From assembly GCA_963969365.1 (NCBI GenBank), contig OZ017750.1, forward strand, positions 496,001 to 560,000: DNA of 64,000 nt, read 5' to 3'. Position 1 is the stretch's first letter, and each line of letters opens with the position of its first letter. The DNA is from Asterochloris sp. CNOR1. Its lineage: Eukaryota; Chlorophyta; Trebouxiophyceae; Trebouxiales; Trebouxiaceae. A program made the position numbers and the translations under genes. The notes below the pieces were generated by a model, which made no database searches, was not told the DNA's origin, and was given only the letters and a program-made list of their open reading frames with translations. Below are positions 31,101 to 43,200 of the stretch, one piece after another.

Positions 31101-34100
31101 TGCAGGTGCTGGTGGGTCTCTGGCCTACCACCATGCGCACCAGGAGGTGTAGAGTTTGCAGGTTGGCGACAGACATCCCTGGGGGAGGGGGGGTGCACTC
31201 ATTGTGTCTTCCTCAATGAACCTATCAACTCCAGCATCCATGTTTGTGCCCCAGGTGAGTTCAGGGCACAGTGCCAAGTGCACATGCAGGCCCTGGAGTG
31301 TGTCCTGGTCAGCAGTGGATCCATGAGGCACAGGGCAGCCCACTGCATTCCTGACCCAGTCGGGGATGTGCAGAGTCTCATGTTGGCTCGCGACTCAGAG
31401 ACCCAGAGCTGCAGGCACTCCACTGGTCCAGCCCCGGTGACTGAGCTTCATGCTGAAAATGGAGCTGCACCACTCACATCACATCTGAGGTGGCAAGCAT
31501 TAGCTGCCCCCCACCCCTCACATCATGTCTGAGGTGGCAAAGTGTTAGCTGCCCTGACCCCTTTGCAGGTGATTCACAGAGTGCAACGCTGATGTCATCC
31601 CAGCAGGGCATCAGCTGGCTTCTGCACTCCAAGTTGTGGAGCTGGACCACTCACATCATACTCGAGGCGGCAAACCATGAGCTGGCCCCCACCCCTCTGC
31701 AGGGCATTCACAAAGCGTGAAGCCAATCCCAGCCCAGCAGGGCATCAGCTGGCTCCTGCACTCCCTTCTGCCCTGCCCTCTGCAGGGCAGCACCAGCCGC
31801 ACATCCCATGTGTCAATGACATCATGTTGGAGGTGGCAAAGCGTAAGCCGCTCCGCAATCCCCCTGCAGGGCATCAGCAGCATGCCGCAACGATCCCTGC
31901 GGTCCCATGCTGCCTGTGCCACCCCTGCAGGGCATGCGCCAGGCCCTGCACTTCAGATTGCCCGGCCCCCCCTGCAGGGCATGAGCAGCGTGCGGCGCCA
32001 GTCCCTGCGATCGCACCCCCAGGCAGCCAGCGAGGCCCCAGCGTGGCCCAGCCAGTCGCAGCAGCGCCTGAGCCGCCAGCTGAGCAACAGCAGCAGCCGG
32101 GGCAGCGCGCGCACGCTGCCCACAGCTGTGGGCCTCGCCCCAGTGCCCTCCCGCCAGCAGGTGCAGCCAGCTGAGGCCGCCCGCAGCCACGGTTACCCCT
32201 CAGCCCAGGCTTCTGGCCAGCAGCAGCAGCTGCATCAGCAGGCAGACCCGGGTGCTGGTGCTGGTGGGGGCATCAGTGCAGAATCCTCCGGGAGCGGGGC
32301 CCCGCTGCAGAGCCTGCAGCACTGGCTGCCTGTGCCGGGGGCGGGGGCTGCAGCTGGTGGCAGTCCTGCTGGGGTGAGCCGCCAGACCCTGTTGTTGGCG
32401 CCTGCATGCCCCGTGCAGTGCACACCGCTGTGAGCACTGGCTGCCTGTGCCAGGTGCAGACGAACAGCAAGCGACAGCGTTGCTGGCGCAAGTTGCCAGT
32501 GCTTGGATGTGGTGCCTTTGCCTGCTGTTGTGATGACGGTCACGTCATGCCCAGATGGAGCTGGGCAGGCTTCGTGGTCTGTGCAGCACAGGCCCACACT
32601 GGCTGCCTGTGCCGAGATTGGGGGCTGCTGCTGGCAGAGATCTTGCTGGGGCGAGTTTGCCAGCACCCGAACTGCGTCCCCTCTCCCTGCTGATGTGATG
32701 AATGTTGACGTCAGGTGGAGCTGAGTGCAAAGAGGCAGCCTTTGTATTTTGTGCAGTGCAGATCGCCCAAGGGGCCGGCTGCCAGCTGCAGCTTCTGCCC
32801 CCGCCACAGACAGCTGGGTCTGCACATCACCTGCATGCTCTGCAGTATGGTCATGTCCAGCACTGCCGTGGACAGCAGTCATGGCAGCAAACTGTGCCTG
32901 CTGGCATCGCGAAGGGGACACGCAGCGCTACAGCCTCTGCCAGGCTGTCGGTCGCATGCAGACAGCGCCCACCGCCCCTGTCTCTTCTGACTGCTGCACC
33001 AAGTTTTTGAAGCACAATTGCACCGTATCTCCAATGCTTTGCTGCACCGCAGTCATTGCTGAGCTGCTGCGCACCTGCAGGACGCCCCACTTGGTCTGCG
33101 GCGACGGCTGCCTGTCCCGGGTGGACCTGAGGGGACTGCATTGGACCCTGGCCGACCGGCAGCATTAGGCCAGCAGCAGCAATGGCCACCAGGCCCCATG
33201 GCTATTCAAAATCTGCACAGCCGGCTGCCGATGCCTGACGAGCTGCCCCAGCTGAGCTCGCAGCTGCCGGGGGGAGGTGGCCGCCGCCAGGGGCCAGCCG
33301 CAAGTGCAGTGGTGGGAGGCAGGCGGCAGCGGCCCTCACAAGGTGAGCACAGGAGCTGCCCCCTTGCCGTCTGCAATGACGTCACTGGTGCAGGGCAACA
33401 CTGATTGCAGATACGTTGCCAAATGGACCGGGTCTTTTGCCAGCCTGTCTGCATCAAACTTGTCACGACGTGCTGCCACCCTCATTGGCAGAGACAAGCA
33501 GCTTCCATCACAAGGTGAGCATAGGAGCTTCTGCTATGTGGTCTGCATCCCTTGTTCAAGCGAAGGTGGCAGCGACCCTCACAAGATGGGCTGCACAGTG
33601 GCCCTTTGCAACTCCTGTCAGTGTGGATGCACAGTTGTGTGCAACAAGCAGCAGCTAAACTGCAACAAAGGCGGTGCACTGTCTCTGCGCAGTGGTGGGC
33701 AGCAACCCTAACAAGGTGTGCAGCAAATGCATAACCATTGCTTGCCTGAACTGCATGGCGCCACACAGAATCACTTACTCTGAAAGCCCACACTCCCTGC
33801 TCTTCGGATACAGGGGCGCCGCCAGTGGGAGCTGTTGGCAACGACATAGCTCTGGCAGCCCCGGCCAACAGCATTTTCAGCCATGTCAGGAGGGGTCGCA
33901 ACCATGCCGCTGCCATAAGCTCCACTATGTCCCGCAGTGGCAGCTCTGGCAGCAGCACCCTTCCCATTTTGTCTCAGAAGGCGCAAGGCAAGGAGTCTGG
34001 CAGCTCGCAGTTGTCATCAGGCGCTGCCCCGTTCAGCAGTATGGCAGTTGGCAAAGGGTTTGCAGGCATGCAGCTCAAGCCAGCCTACACCCAGCCTTAC

Positions 34101-34145
34101 ATAGCAGCTGTCCCCTCCTATAGACCGACTGGCATGCTGCCTTGA
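25195..34145 (+). CDS. MHK: MAK/MOK/ICK-family (MHK) serine/threonine kinase with long disordered tail
   Basis: A CMGC kinase of the RCK group. In Chlamydomonas a MOK member (LF4) restrains flagellar length; the plant member is MHK. The first coding exon is only 8 nt (ATGAATAG, 25195-25202) and joins 25294 to give [17 protein letters not shown]. Kinase exons: 25294-25372, 25953-26111, 26617-26755, 27242-27341, 27671-27797, 28441-28680, all phases matching. Seen: P-loop [45 protein letters not shown] activation motif in [16 protein letters not shown], and [20 protein letters not shown]. The tail is Gln/Ser/Ala/Gly-rich and less certain: about 29010-29096, 29310-29545, 29880-30292, 30588-30732, 31978-32373, 33126-33342 and 33814-34145 (stop TGA 34143). 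Tail introns are crowded with exon-edge copies. Confidence 0.93.
26250..26470 (+). repeat. Tandem duplication inside kinase intron
   Basis: Two copies of about 117 bp, recognisable by TGCTGTGTCTGGGTACA at 26311 and 26428 with similar flanks (AGAGCTGCACGCTTTGATTG versus AGAGCTGCATGCTGTGATCT). The unit lies wholly inside an intron. Confidence 0.85.
27838..28330 (+). repeat. Two clear and one weak tandem copy in kinase intron
   Basis: A block beginning GTGAGGGGCTTAGTAACCAG (27972) and GTGAGGGACTTGGTGACCAG (28170) repeats with a period near 198 bp, sharing GGCAGCTGCT and GGCAAGCTT segments. A weaker copy begins at 27840. Confidence 0.8.
29193..29355 (+). repeat. Duplicated acceptor plus exon start, kinase tail
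   Basis: A 21-bp identical block ending in CGTGCTGCAG lies at 29193-29213 and 29289-29309. The second is the functional acceptor before [12 protein letters not shown]. The first is followed by a degraded version of the exon start (CCAGGTCTGGCAGCCTGGGA versus AAGGTGCCTGGCAGCCTAGA). Confidence 0.85.
30800..30841 (+). repeat. Interstitial telomere-like tract in kinase intron
   Basis: Degenerate then regular units (TTTAGGATTCAGGG, TTTATGG, TTTAGGGTTTAGGGG) form a second TTTAGGG-type tract in an intron. Confidence 0.65.
30915..31262 (+). repeat. Two echoes of the 30732 donor edge, kinase tail
   Basis: The exon end near 30710-30740 (GCGTCCATGCCTGCGCCTCA, then GGTCAGTGG) recurs as CCAGCATCCATGACTGCGCC with CCAAGTCGGTG near 30930-30952 and as CCAGCATCCATGTTTGTGCC with CCAGGTGAGTTC near 31230-31262. 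Both keep GT at the junction. Confidence 0.75.
31590..31977 (+). repeat. Array of echoes of the 31978 exon start, kinase tail
   Basis: The exon start CTGCAG then GGCATGAGCAGCGTGCGGCG at 31972 is preceded by decayed versions near 31866 (GGCATCAGCAGCATGCCGCA), 31926 (GGCATGCGCCAGGCCCTGCA), 31739 and 31600 (both GGCATCAGCTGGCT) and 31701 (GGCATTCACAAAGCG). All follow a CTGCAG or CAGCAG. A second repeated element, GAGGTGGCAAAG, is interleaved (31488, 31530, 31830). Confidence 0.85.
32430..32680 (+). repeat. Echoes of exon end near 32373, kinase tail
   Basis: The exon tail CACTGGCTGCCTGTGCCGGG at about 32321 recurs at 32435 (CACTGGCTGCCTGTGCCAGG) and 32597 (CACTGGCTGCCTGTGCCGAG). The second copy continues with a degraded form of the rest of the exon and donor (TTGCTGGGGCGAG versus CTGCTGGGGTGAG). 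Confidence 0.85.
33470..33720 (+). repeat. Three echoes of the 33342 donor edge, kinase tail
   Basis: The real junction reads CCCTCACAAG then GTGAGCACAGGAGCT. Copies are near 33506 (CATCACAAG then GTGAGCATAGGAGCT), 33577 (CCCTCACAAG then ATGGGC, donor lost) and 33704 (CCCTAACAAG then GTGTGC). Confidence 0.85.
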
Positions 34146-34238
34146 CACTGTCCTATAGTCCGCAGTCATGAGTGGTCGTTCCGCCTTCAGAATAAATTGA
34201 CATTCAGCTATGCTATGAAAACAATGCACAAAGCACTG

Positions 34239-37200
34239 TTAATGCTGTTTTTTTGCTGAGTGATTTGAATGCCTCTGCCGATTTGACTTCTTATTGAGAA
34301 TAGCTTGGTACCCCTTCTTGGGAGGGGTGGACGCAGGGAAGGCAGCTCGTAGCATGTGTTCAAGCCCATAGGTGAGGGCAAAGTCGCTGAACGCCAATGC
34401 GACCATGCCAGACCTCAGCGGCTCTGGGATGGGCACCTGCAGGAGGCCACTTAAGGCTGAGACTGAATCCACGGGGAGCACACTGCAAAGGTCTGTGGCC
34501 ACTTTTCCGTTCTCAATGAACGATGATGCCTCAGACAGGTTGGCCAGAGCTCAAAGGCCAGAGCTCAAAGGTCACCCTGATCGCCAAGCAGAGGGCTCTG
34601 CCAGTCAAGCCGTCAATCCGACAAAGACTGGGACTGTCGCCACCAAGGCCATGCCCATCCCACAAAAGCCCCAGACATGTCAAGATCACACCAGTCACCA
34701 CAAGAAATGCCCTACCCAGCGTCAAAAAGCATGGAGAACAAGCTAAGCCCAAGAAAGCTTGAAGGGAGCTGCTCACCAGGGAGAATGCTTTGCCCAGACC
34801 AAACAAATCATAGATGACAATGGCGATGAAGACGTAGGACCACTTCAGCAAGTTGAAGAAGCCTTTTGTCTCTGTGATGGATGAGTTGAAGGGGTGGCCC
34901 TGGTAGTTGACCGCAAAGGTGGTCAGCTGTATAATGAATTGAATGACATAGCACACTGTGTTGACCAAATTGGGCTTGAAGTCCGAGTCTGGTGCCTGAG
35001 CCTCATCCTGCAGGTGGCCACAGTGAATGGTTGTAGAGCAGCCATTTACCCTCAGAAGCAATGGCTAGGTGCTTCACAGCACGTCAGCAATGTGAGCCTA
35101 CCTACAAAACATACTGATTATGCAGCTGCATATGCCTCAGGCTGAAGCTCAGCAGGCTAGGCTGATAGAGAAGGTCATTCTGTTTACCTTGGGCATTAGC
35201 GAGAGTGCTCCCTGGTACATGGCCGCCAAGAACGCAAGGTGCACCGCAAACTGGCTGATGACCGACAGGAACACATAGGCACAGAGGATGTGAGGGTGGG
35301 GACGCTGGGCTGACAGCTTGGGGCAGGGCGTGGCGTTGGAGACCACAAAGAACAGCCCTGCTGACAGGAAGCCCTGCAGGGTTGCCTGCATGTCTCCAAG
35401 CTTGATGCCCTGCAGGCCAGGAGGGGACACATAAGTAGTAGGAAGCAGCCCTGCTAACAGGAGGCCCTGCAGAGTGGCCTGCATGTCTCGGAGCTTGACA
35501 TCTTGCAGACCAGGAGAGGAGCCCATGAGCAGCAGCTGAGGCACCAGCCCTGAGACCAAGCATACATGCCAGAAGGGCTTTCTGGCTGAGCATGCTTGGT
35601 TCAGACCGCCGCATCTCTGCGGCAATGTGGTATGCACGCGCATGGCAGCTTACTGAGCAGAAGTGAAGTGCTGCGCCAGATGACCGCATGCAGGCCACTG
35701 TTGCCGCTCATTAAGCGTCAAGCAGATCATTCCACAGAACAATACATTGGTGCAGAACATATGTGTGCCTTCAGCATTCCCACACCACTGGAAGGTCTCC
35801 AGCCCCACGTCAATGTCCCACTTCAGGCAGCACGGCATGAGCCTGGTGGGGTCCCTCCAAGTCAGCCAGGTGCTTACCTGGAGGTACATGACTGACAGCG
35901 AGTAGGCCGTTGATAGGCACAGCAGCCCCAGGATTTTGAACATCTGCACTGTTGTGACCAGAGTGCTGCGCCCCTGCTTTAGGATGTCGCAGCAGGGCCC
36001 AATGTTGCCCTGCTTGACCGTGAAGGGTGCAGCCATGGAGGCGTCTCCAGGCTTCACCATTGGGGCCTGCAGGGCACACTGGCTCTGTGAGCTATGTTCA
36101 GCATGCATGTCTGTTAGACTAAAGTCAAAACCCTGCTTGACCATGAAGGGTGCAGCCATGGGGGGGTCTCCAGGCTTCACTATTGGCGCCATGTGGTGCT
36201 ACACCAGCTGGCCTGCCTCATCCACGCTCTGCCGCCCATGTTCAAAGGGGACCAATCAAGCAGCTTCTCATCTCTTATATGACTATAGTCCAACTCACAT
36301 CCCCTCCTGCATCCCCCGGGTCGAGGCTGTCCATCCACTTGGCCATCTCCTCCATTTTGGGGGTCACCACCTTGCCCTTCTTCTTCAAGTCCTCCAGCAT
36401 CTTGGTGCCTGCAGCCAGCGTCTCAGGCCTCACGACACAGACTAGATCCATGATACATGGGTGACAGCCATCAAAAGTTTGATGCAGACTGTGCATTGGT
36501 ACAAGAGCTGCACAGCTGGCCAGGTGGACGGAAAGTGGATGCCACTGCTCGACATTTTCCCCAGTGCTGTGCTGCCAGCAGGCACCACTTCTTTTAACAC
36601 TTTGGCTCCCATCGGGCAAGATGGCAGTAGCTCAGCAGGTCGGATGCCAAGCAAAGCACGATGGGCCAACATGTGCTCCCAGCGGGATGCATGCGTGCTT
36701 ATGTGCACAGTGGCGGCAGTCTCACCAGCCGTAGCAGACAGGAGCACCCCAGCAGGCAAACTTATCCGCTGCGATGCCCCAGCGAGCACATGTGCACGTG
36801 TGCGCCCCAGGAGGCACATGCCCCAGGAAGTACTGCTCCACGAGGTGCTGCTCCAGCAGGCACATGCATCTGCTGCTGGCCTCACCTGGTCCCGTTTTCT
36901 TGGGCGCCGCTGTCGTGGCGACGGCAGCCCCTGCTGTGGCAGCAGGTGGTGTGGCAGCCATCCTGCCCCTGACTGCTGCAGCGCTCGTGATGCTGCCAGG
37001 GCCTGCAGCCTGGGCGCCTGCCGTGCCAGGCAGAGCTGGCTGCCCTGCAGGACAACATACCCAGGCGCTCTGCAAAGGCTTGGGTACACTACTGTGTAGT
37101 GAAGATGCAGCTGAAGCAGGCTCAGGCTGTCGCACCTTACAACATGGCACAGCAGCATGCAGATGAACGAATTCATTGCAGGCTTCATGTATACGCGGGT

Positions 37201-40200
37201 TTCCTGTTGCAAAACTCATTTCAGATGGTCCATCTGGGCATGCAGCTGCTGCTGACTGCACCCCAGGCAGGGCAGGCACCACTGTAGTGGTGCAGAGGCC
37301 TCATGCTGACCCTGGAAGCGTGACAAGCCCGTGCTGCACCACCTCAAAACCTTGTTACAGGTGGGTTCATCCCGTATCTGCAGGCACAGGCAGAGCACAC
37401 CTGGCTTCTGCGGGCCCTTGGGAGCTCCAGGAGGCCCCTGTTGGCCCCGTTTTAACATGGCTGCCGTGGGTGCCAGCAAGGCAACGCCGATGTGGGCCGT
37501 CTTGAGCGCCCCCACATCATTCGTTCCATCACCACACATGAGCGTCGTCCAGCCAGCGCCCCGCAGGTTGTGCAGAACTAACTCTTTCTGCTCAGGTGCT
37601 ACCCTGGCAAACACCTGCATCAGGCAAGATGCTTCTGCAATGCGTTCGTGGCCCATTACAGGTTGCTCACACCAGCGTGAACACCTGCAAATGCATGAAG
37701 GCCGCGTTTTGCTTGGAGGCCAGGGCTGCACGGTACATGGCCTAGGGACATGCAGGACTCAGTGGCAACCTGATCTGGCAGGCACCAGAGGTCCAGCTGC
37801 TGTCATAGAGGTGTGTCTTAGTACCGTCTTTGCAAGCAAGAGTGCAAAGCCTGGAGTCTGACCTTGCAGGCTCGCCGACAGCAGGAGAGCGCTGCCACAA
37901 TTACTAGCAGTAGCAGAGGGACAGGCAGCACCTGGTTGACTGCAAGCAGGCATACTTGGCATGCAGCCCTTGTCTTCACCAGAACAGACATGCTGCGACC
38001 TGTGCTGCATGCCAAACCCATAGACCGCCAGACTGGTTGACTACAGCCACACTGCCATTGCACCAGTGTGGCACAGGTGCAGCAGTTTTGCCCCCAACCA
38101 AATTCTCACCTGCGCAAGGGGGATGTAGACTGGCTCTGCACCAATGTGCTGCAGGTGCAGCAAGCCGTCCCCTGAGATGCACAGGTCCCACTCCTGAGCA
38201 AGCTGCAGTGCAGCCTCAGGGCTCCTAACGAAGGGCAGGCGTGTGCTCTCATCCGGAGTCACCCACTCAAAGCCCTCGTCTGGCTCAGACTCAGTGGGCG
38301 GCGCTGAGCCCCTGCAGACAGTGGGTGAGCGAGTGAGTGGAGCCTTGTTCAGTGCCCCTGTCCAGCATGAGCCACACATGCTGCCCCTTGAAATTGGAGA
38401 GGCAGAAGGCACCTGCTGACCATAGCAGCAGGCAAATGAATGGGGCCCAGGTCCAGTGTGAGCCACACAAGCTGCCCTCTGGAACTTGCGAGGCAAAAGG
38501 CATATGCTGACCATGCCCGCAGGCAGGGTCGCTGCCCGCTGCAAGTCATGTGCTTGCTGCACTGAAGAGACGGGTAAACACCAGCACGATCACATGCTCC
38601 TGGCAGGAATGCGCACTGCCCTGCTAAATAAACAAACGGCAGCTCACTTGTGGACCAGGATGAGCACAGGCCTGTCCACAATGGACACCCTGCTGGCGGC
38701 ATGGCAGGCCGTCAGGGGCTGGTCGCCTGTGATCATCACCAGCTGGTGGCTGCTGTCTCTCAGCATCTCCAGAGTGGGGGCTGACTCCGGCTTGAGGGGG
38801 CACTGCAGCACTGCAAAGCCGCCGAACTGAAGCTTGCTCTCCAGCTGCTCCCGCGGGAGCTCGCGCAGCTCAGGGGGGCTTAGGTGGCTGGGCAGCTGCT
38901 TGTAAGCCAGAGCAATCACCCTGCAGCGCACAGGCCTCAGCTTTAACACAGCAGGGGTGGTGGAGACCGGCCGCCACTGGCTTGAAAGGCCTGGCAGCTG
39001 GAGGCCGGTGGTGCACAGCTGAGATCTGATTAGTATCTAGCATCAGCAGGGACCGCCAGTGCCCTGCTTGCAGCACAGACAGTCAAGCGTGAATGAAGAC
39101 AGCAGCAATTCTGCAGTGCACGGGCGTAGCGAACAGGGCCGAACGAGATCACAAGCTGTACATCACAAGCACCGCTTCAGGGGCACCCATTGCTAACTCC
39201 AGAGGGGCTGCTGACACATCTGCTCCCTGGGTCATGTGTCTTGCTTCCCACTGATGCAAAGTACATTGATTTAGCATCCTGAAGGCAGGATTGCCTGCTC
39301 CTGGAATGAAGGGTTGGAGGCACAACCCTGCACTGTGACCTGAACTGCCTCAAGGCACAGCACCAGGGCATACCCCCAGCGCACTCACCTGGCGCCCTGA
39401 GAGGCCAAGCGCTTGCAGGCTGCCACAGTTGGGCACGGCTCATGACACATGAACAATGCATGGTTAGACCGCACTCACCTGGCGCCCTGAGAAGCAAATT
39501 GCTTGTAAGCTGCCTCAAAGTCCCCTGGCACCTGCTCCAGCATGGGCTGCACCACCTCAGGGGCTCCCTTTAGGAGCACCCAGTGGCCTGTGGCGCTGCC
39601 ACTGTCGGCCTCAACCTGCATGGCAAACCAACTTGTGAGGGCAAGACTGGCAAATACAGGATGAGTTGATAAGGGTGCGAGGCTTGAGCTGGAAGGCTGG
39701 CCAGGGGGCAGCTCAAACTGGCTGGATGTCAGCCACCCAATGGGAATGCTGCCAATGATGTCTCTCAAGGTGCTGGTCAAGATGAGTATGGCTGCGTGAC
39801 TTCCATGAGGCAGCAGGGTGACTGAAGAGAGCGCCACAGCTGGGGCAGCCCCTTCCAACAGTTGGCGATGGTAGCAGAGGACAGTTATCGCCCGGTAACC
39901 TTGCCTGACAGGAGAGATGACCTTGATTGACTGACCTTGACAACTGCTGCCATGCGCTTCAGAGTGGAGCTGAAGTGCAATCGGTGCAGGATAGTGGCTG
40001 TCTCCTTGCCCTTGCCCTTGCCGCTGGTCCACTGCTCCCCAGCATGCTTCCAGCCTGCGCCAGCTAAGCGAGACTCAGCACAGACACAGGCAGCTGCAGT
40101 GAATGTCTGGCAGCCATGAGCCAGCTGCTACAGATCTGACTGAGGGCTTGCTCTGCCGGAACAGGGGGGCTCAGCATCCTTACACGCGGCTGCACTGCAT

Positions 40201-43200
40201 GTCCTGCTGTCTTGGGCTAGCCACTGGGATGCAGGCCTGGCTGAATGCCTGCTCTGGTACTACAAAAGGGACTCAGCATCCTTGCAATGCGATGTGCAAC
40301 TGGTGCATCTGTGCACTCAGGCAAGGGCAGCATGACTGGCCTAAAAGCATTCTGCCTGTAGGTTAAGAGCTTCCCGTGATCAGGAGGCTGGTCTCTACAT
40401 GAGAGGTGCCGCACAACACACCGCATGAAGCAATCAGATCTACCTTGTCGCGCTGTTCATTTGTCTAGACCCTGCACCAACCGCGAGCAGCACCGTTTAC
40501 AGCTGTGGCAGAGGGTGGCAAGCTGTGCCGCTGCTAGGCACATCAGGGCTGCTGTCTACACAGCTGCCCATCAGCAGCAGTGAAAGCAGCCATCCCCAGG
40601 ACATCCCTCAACAGATGCCTCCTTCAAGGTATCCCTCAACCAAAGAGGCCGCCTCAATCCTCAAGTAGCCAATGTGGCCACTGCTGGTGTGACGGTGGCA
40701 CCGTCCTCAGCTTGTGCAAGGAACACACGCTGCTGCTGCTGCCCACCTGTGGCAATGAAGGCTGCCTTCTCCAGGGGATCCCCAACCAGGTCACCGTCCA
40801 CATGAATGAGCGAGTGGCAGCACGCCAGCACCCTGATGGCGGCAGAGCCAGCCTGCTGCACGTCTGCCATCAGCTCGGAGCCCCTGCCAGGCAGGCCGGC
40901 CACACCCTCCAGCACCATGTTGTCGGAGGTGAGGGTGCCTGTCTTGTCGAAGCAGCACACATCCACCTGCAGCAGACAGGGAGGGGTGGAGGTCGGCACC
41001 TGGGACAAGCAGGCATGAGGCTGCCCACAGCAGGTGGCTGCCACATCAAAGATTTTGGTGGCAACTAATGTATTCAGGGCTGCTCTTGATCCCCAGCAAG
41101 TGCGTGAGATGTCCAGGGATCTCGTTTCTAGCATCTGAGCATTTTCACGAGAAACCATCACAAAAGTAATTGGGCTGCCCTTAGCAAGTGGATCAGCAGT
41201 CAGCAAGCCTTGTGATGGAGCAGCAGGCTCAGCATCTGCGTACACACCAGCTGCATCACATATACGTTAAAGAGTGTGGTGTGCAAGACCTGTGCCAGGC
41301 CACACAGACTGTGATCTGTGCTGGTAACCCAAAGCCATGCGCCACCCACCATCCACCAGGCATGCAACTGGCTGGGTTGCAGAACTGCGTGCCCTATGTG
41401 CACAGCAGACTTCCAGGGTGCAACAGGCACATGTCAGATGGCTAGACAGTGCAGGAGCAGGCCTGGGTTGCTGGCCGAGGTGATTCGCCAGAAAGCAAAT
41501 GTGAGAAGTAATGCTCGAGGTGAGTGCCAGCTTTTGGAAGAGCTCTGCACAGTGCTATGAGCAGGCAAGCTACCCCCACCAACAGAGGCACTGGGGGGCA
41601 GCCCATACCTTGCCGGCCAGGGGTATCCGGAAGGGCTCTGTGCAGAAGACCGCTTTGCGCGCCAGCGCCAGCAGGGAGGCATTGACAGCAATGCTGAGCT
41701 CCATGGGCAGCTCAGGCGGGATGACCGAGGTCAGAATCATGGTGCAGTTGAGGAACAGCTTGAAGCGGTCCCTGTCAGGGTCCTGCAGACAAGAGACGCT
41801 GTGTGACGTGCTGCGGGAGGCCAGTATGCTTGCCAGAGAAAAAAGGGCCTGTGCTGCTGGCCAGGCAATCCCCCCCTGGCCATCATTGAACCCCTAGCAC
41901 AAAGCTAGCAAACCCGTTGGGGTGCATATCCAGTGGCACCTGGCACGGTTCGCAAAGCTTCCGCTTGTCCAGCAGGCGCCACCACGTGCAAACAGGCCAG
42001 TGCTTATGAAGCAGCTGGTCACCCGGCACTTGGTCAGCTGGACTCACAGGCAAATGCTCACCTTGAGGCCATGGTGCAGGACGTAGGCTGAGGCTGCAAC
42101 AGCAAAGAACAGCAGGAACAAAATGAAAAGCCCCGTCTCCCAGTTGTTGGCTGTGACGCGCTCAGTGGAGTACAGAATGGTCCTCATCAGCTGGCCTGCA
42201 GGTGCAAGGCAGGGGACATGTGGCCACAGTAGAGCTACAGGTGGCCATCCATGGCTTGCTGTCAAGCAGATCCATGCAGCCAGGTTGTTCTCTTTCAGGG
42301 CAGGCTGTAGGGGCACAATAGCGGCGATGCTGCAATCAGCAACAGGCTGACCGTCCAGATGCTGCTCTGGCGGCAAAATTTTGGTTTGTTAACCTGGACG
42401 CCAAGGGGTGCCTTGTAAGCCTCTGCCAGGCGGAGCAGCACAGAAGCATCAGTTTTGCATCTGAATAGCACTGGCAAAAGCTGACGCCCAGCAGCCACAC
42501 TTCATGTCCTCTGTGCGCCTGAACTGGTCTGTTTGTCAGCACGCCCCAGCAGTCTCAGAGGCCCCACTTGACTCAGCAGGCAGGGGCATTTGGGTGGGCT
42601 GTTGCCTCAACACGGAGCTGACACGCCCACACAGTCGGTCAGCAGCCCACCCTGGAAATCTTAAAGTCAGGGCGCACCACAACAGCAAGGCAGACCCATC
42701 CAAAAGCAAGCGAAGGGAACAGTGAGCGGCACCTGTCTGCCAGCAGCCCACCTTGGGAGGTCTCAAAGCCAGTGCGCAGCACGACTGCAAGGCAGCCGCC
42801 GTCTGGGGTGCGGATGCGTGCCTCCTTGTCCCCAGTGTGCTGCAGGATCTTGGTGCCCCCAAAGAGGACGTGAGCTTTGTCCCGCTTGATGGACAGCCTG
42901 TCGCTGGGGCGGGCCAGGCCGTTGCCAGGCTGCCCTGCTGCGGCTGCAGCAGGTACTGGCTGCTTCCACTGGGGCGTGGACTCCCCTGTCAACACGGCCT
43001 CCTCCACGATGCAGGTCCCTGCGAGGAGCAGCATGTCTGCCGACACCACCTGCTCCTCAGCAGCCTCCCCTGCGCCAGCAGCGCAGGCGTCAGACTGCGC
43101 ACATCCTGCAGGTCTGAACTGGCAGGAGGCCGACGCGCGTGGCACCCCCTGCAGCGGAGTGGCATGAGGGCGGCGAGGCACGAGAAGTGGCTCAGGGGTT

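Noticed and set aside
29190-34140. CTGCAG- and CAG-rich stretches as microsatellites or a tandem satellite
   Set aside because: The similarity is tied to exon edges and to units of tens to hundreds of bases; there is no simple short-period satellite.
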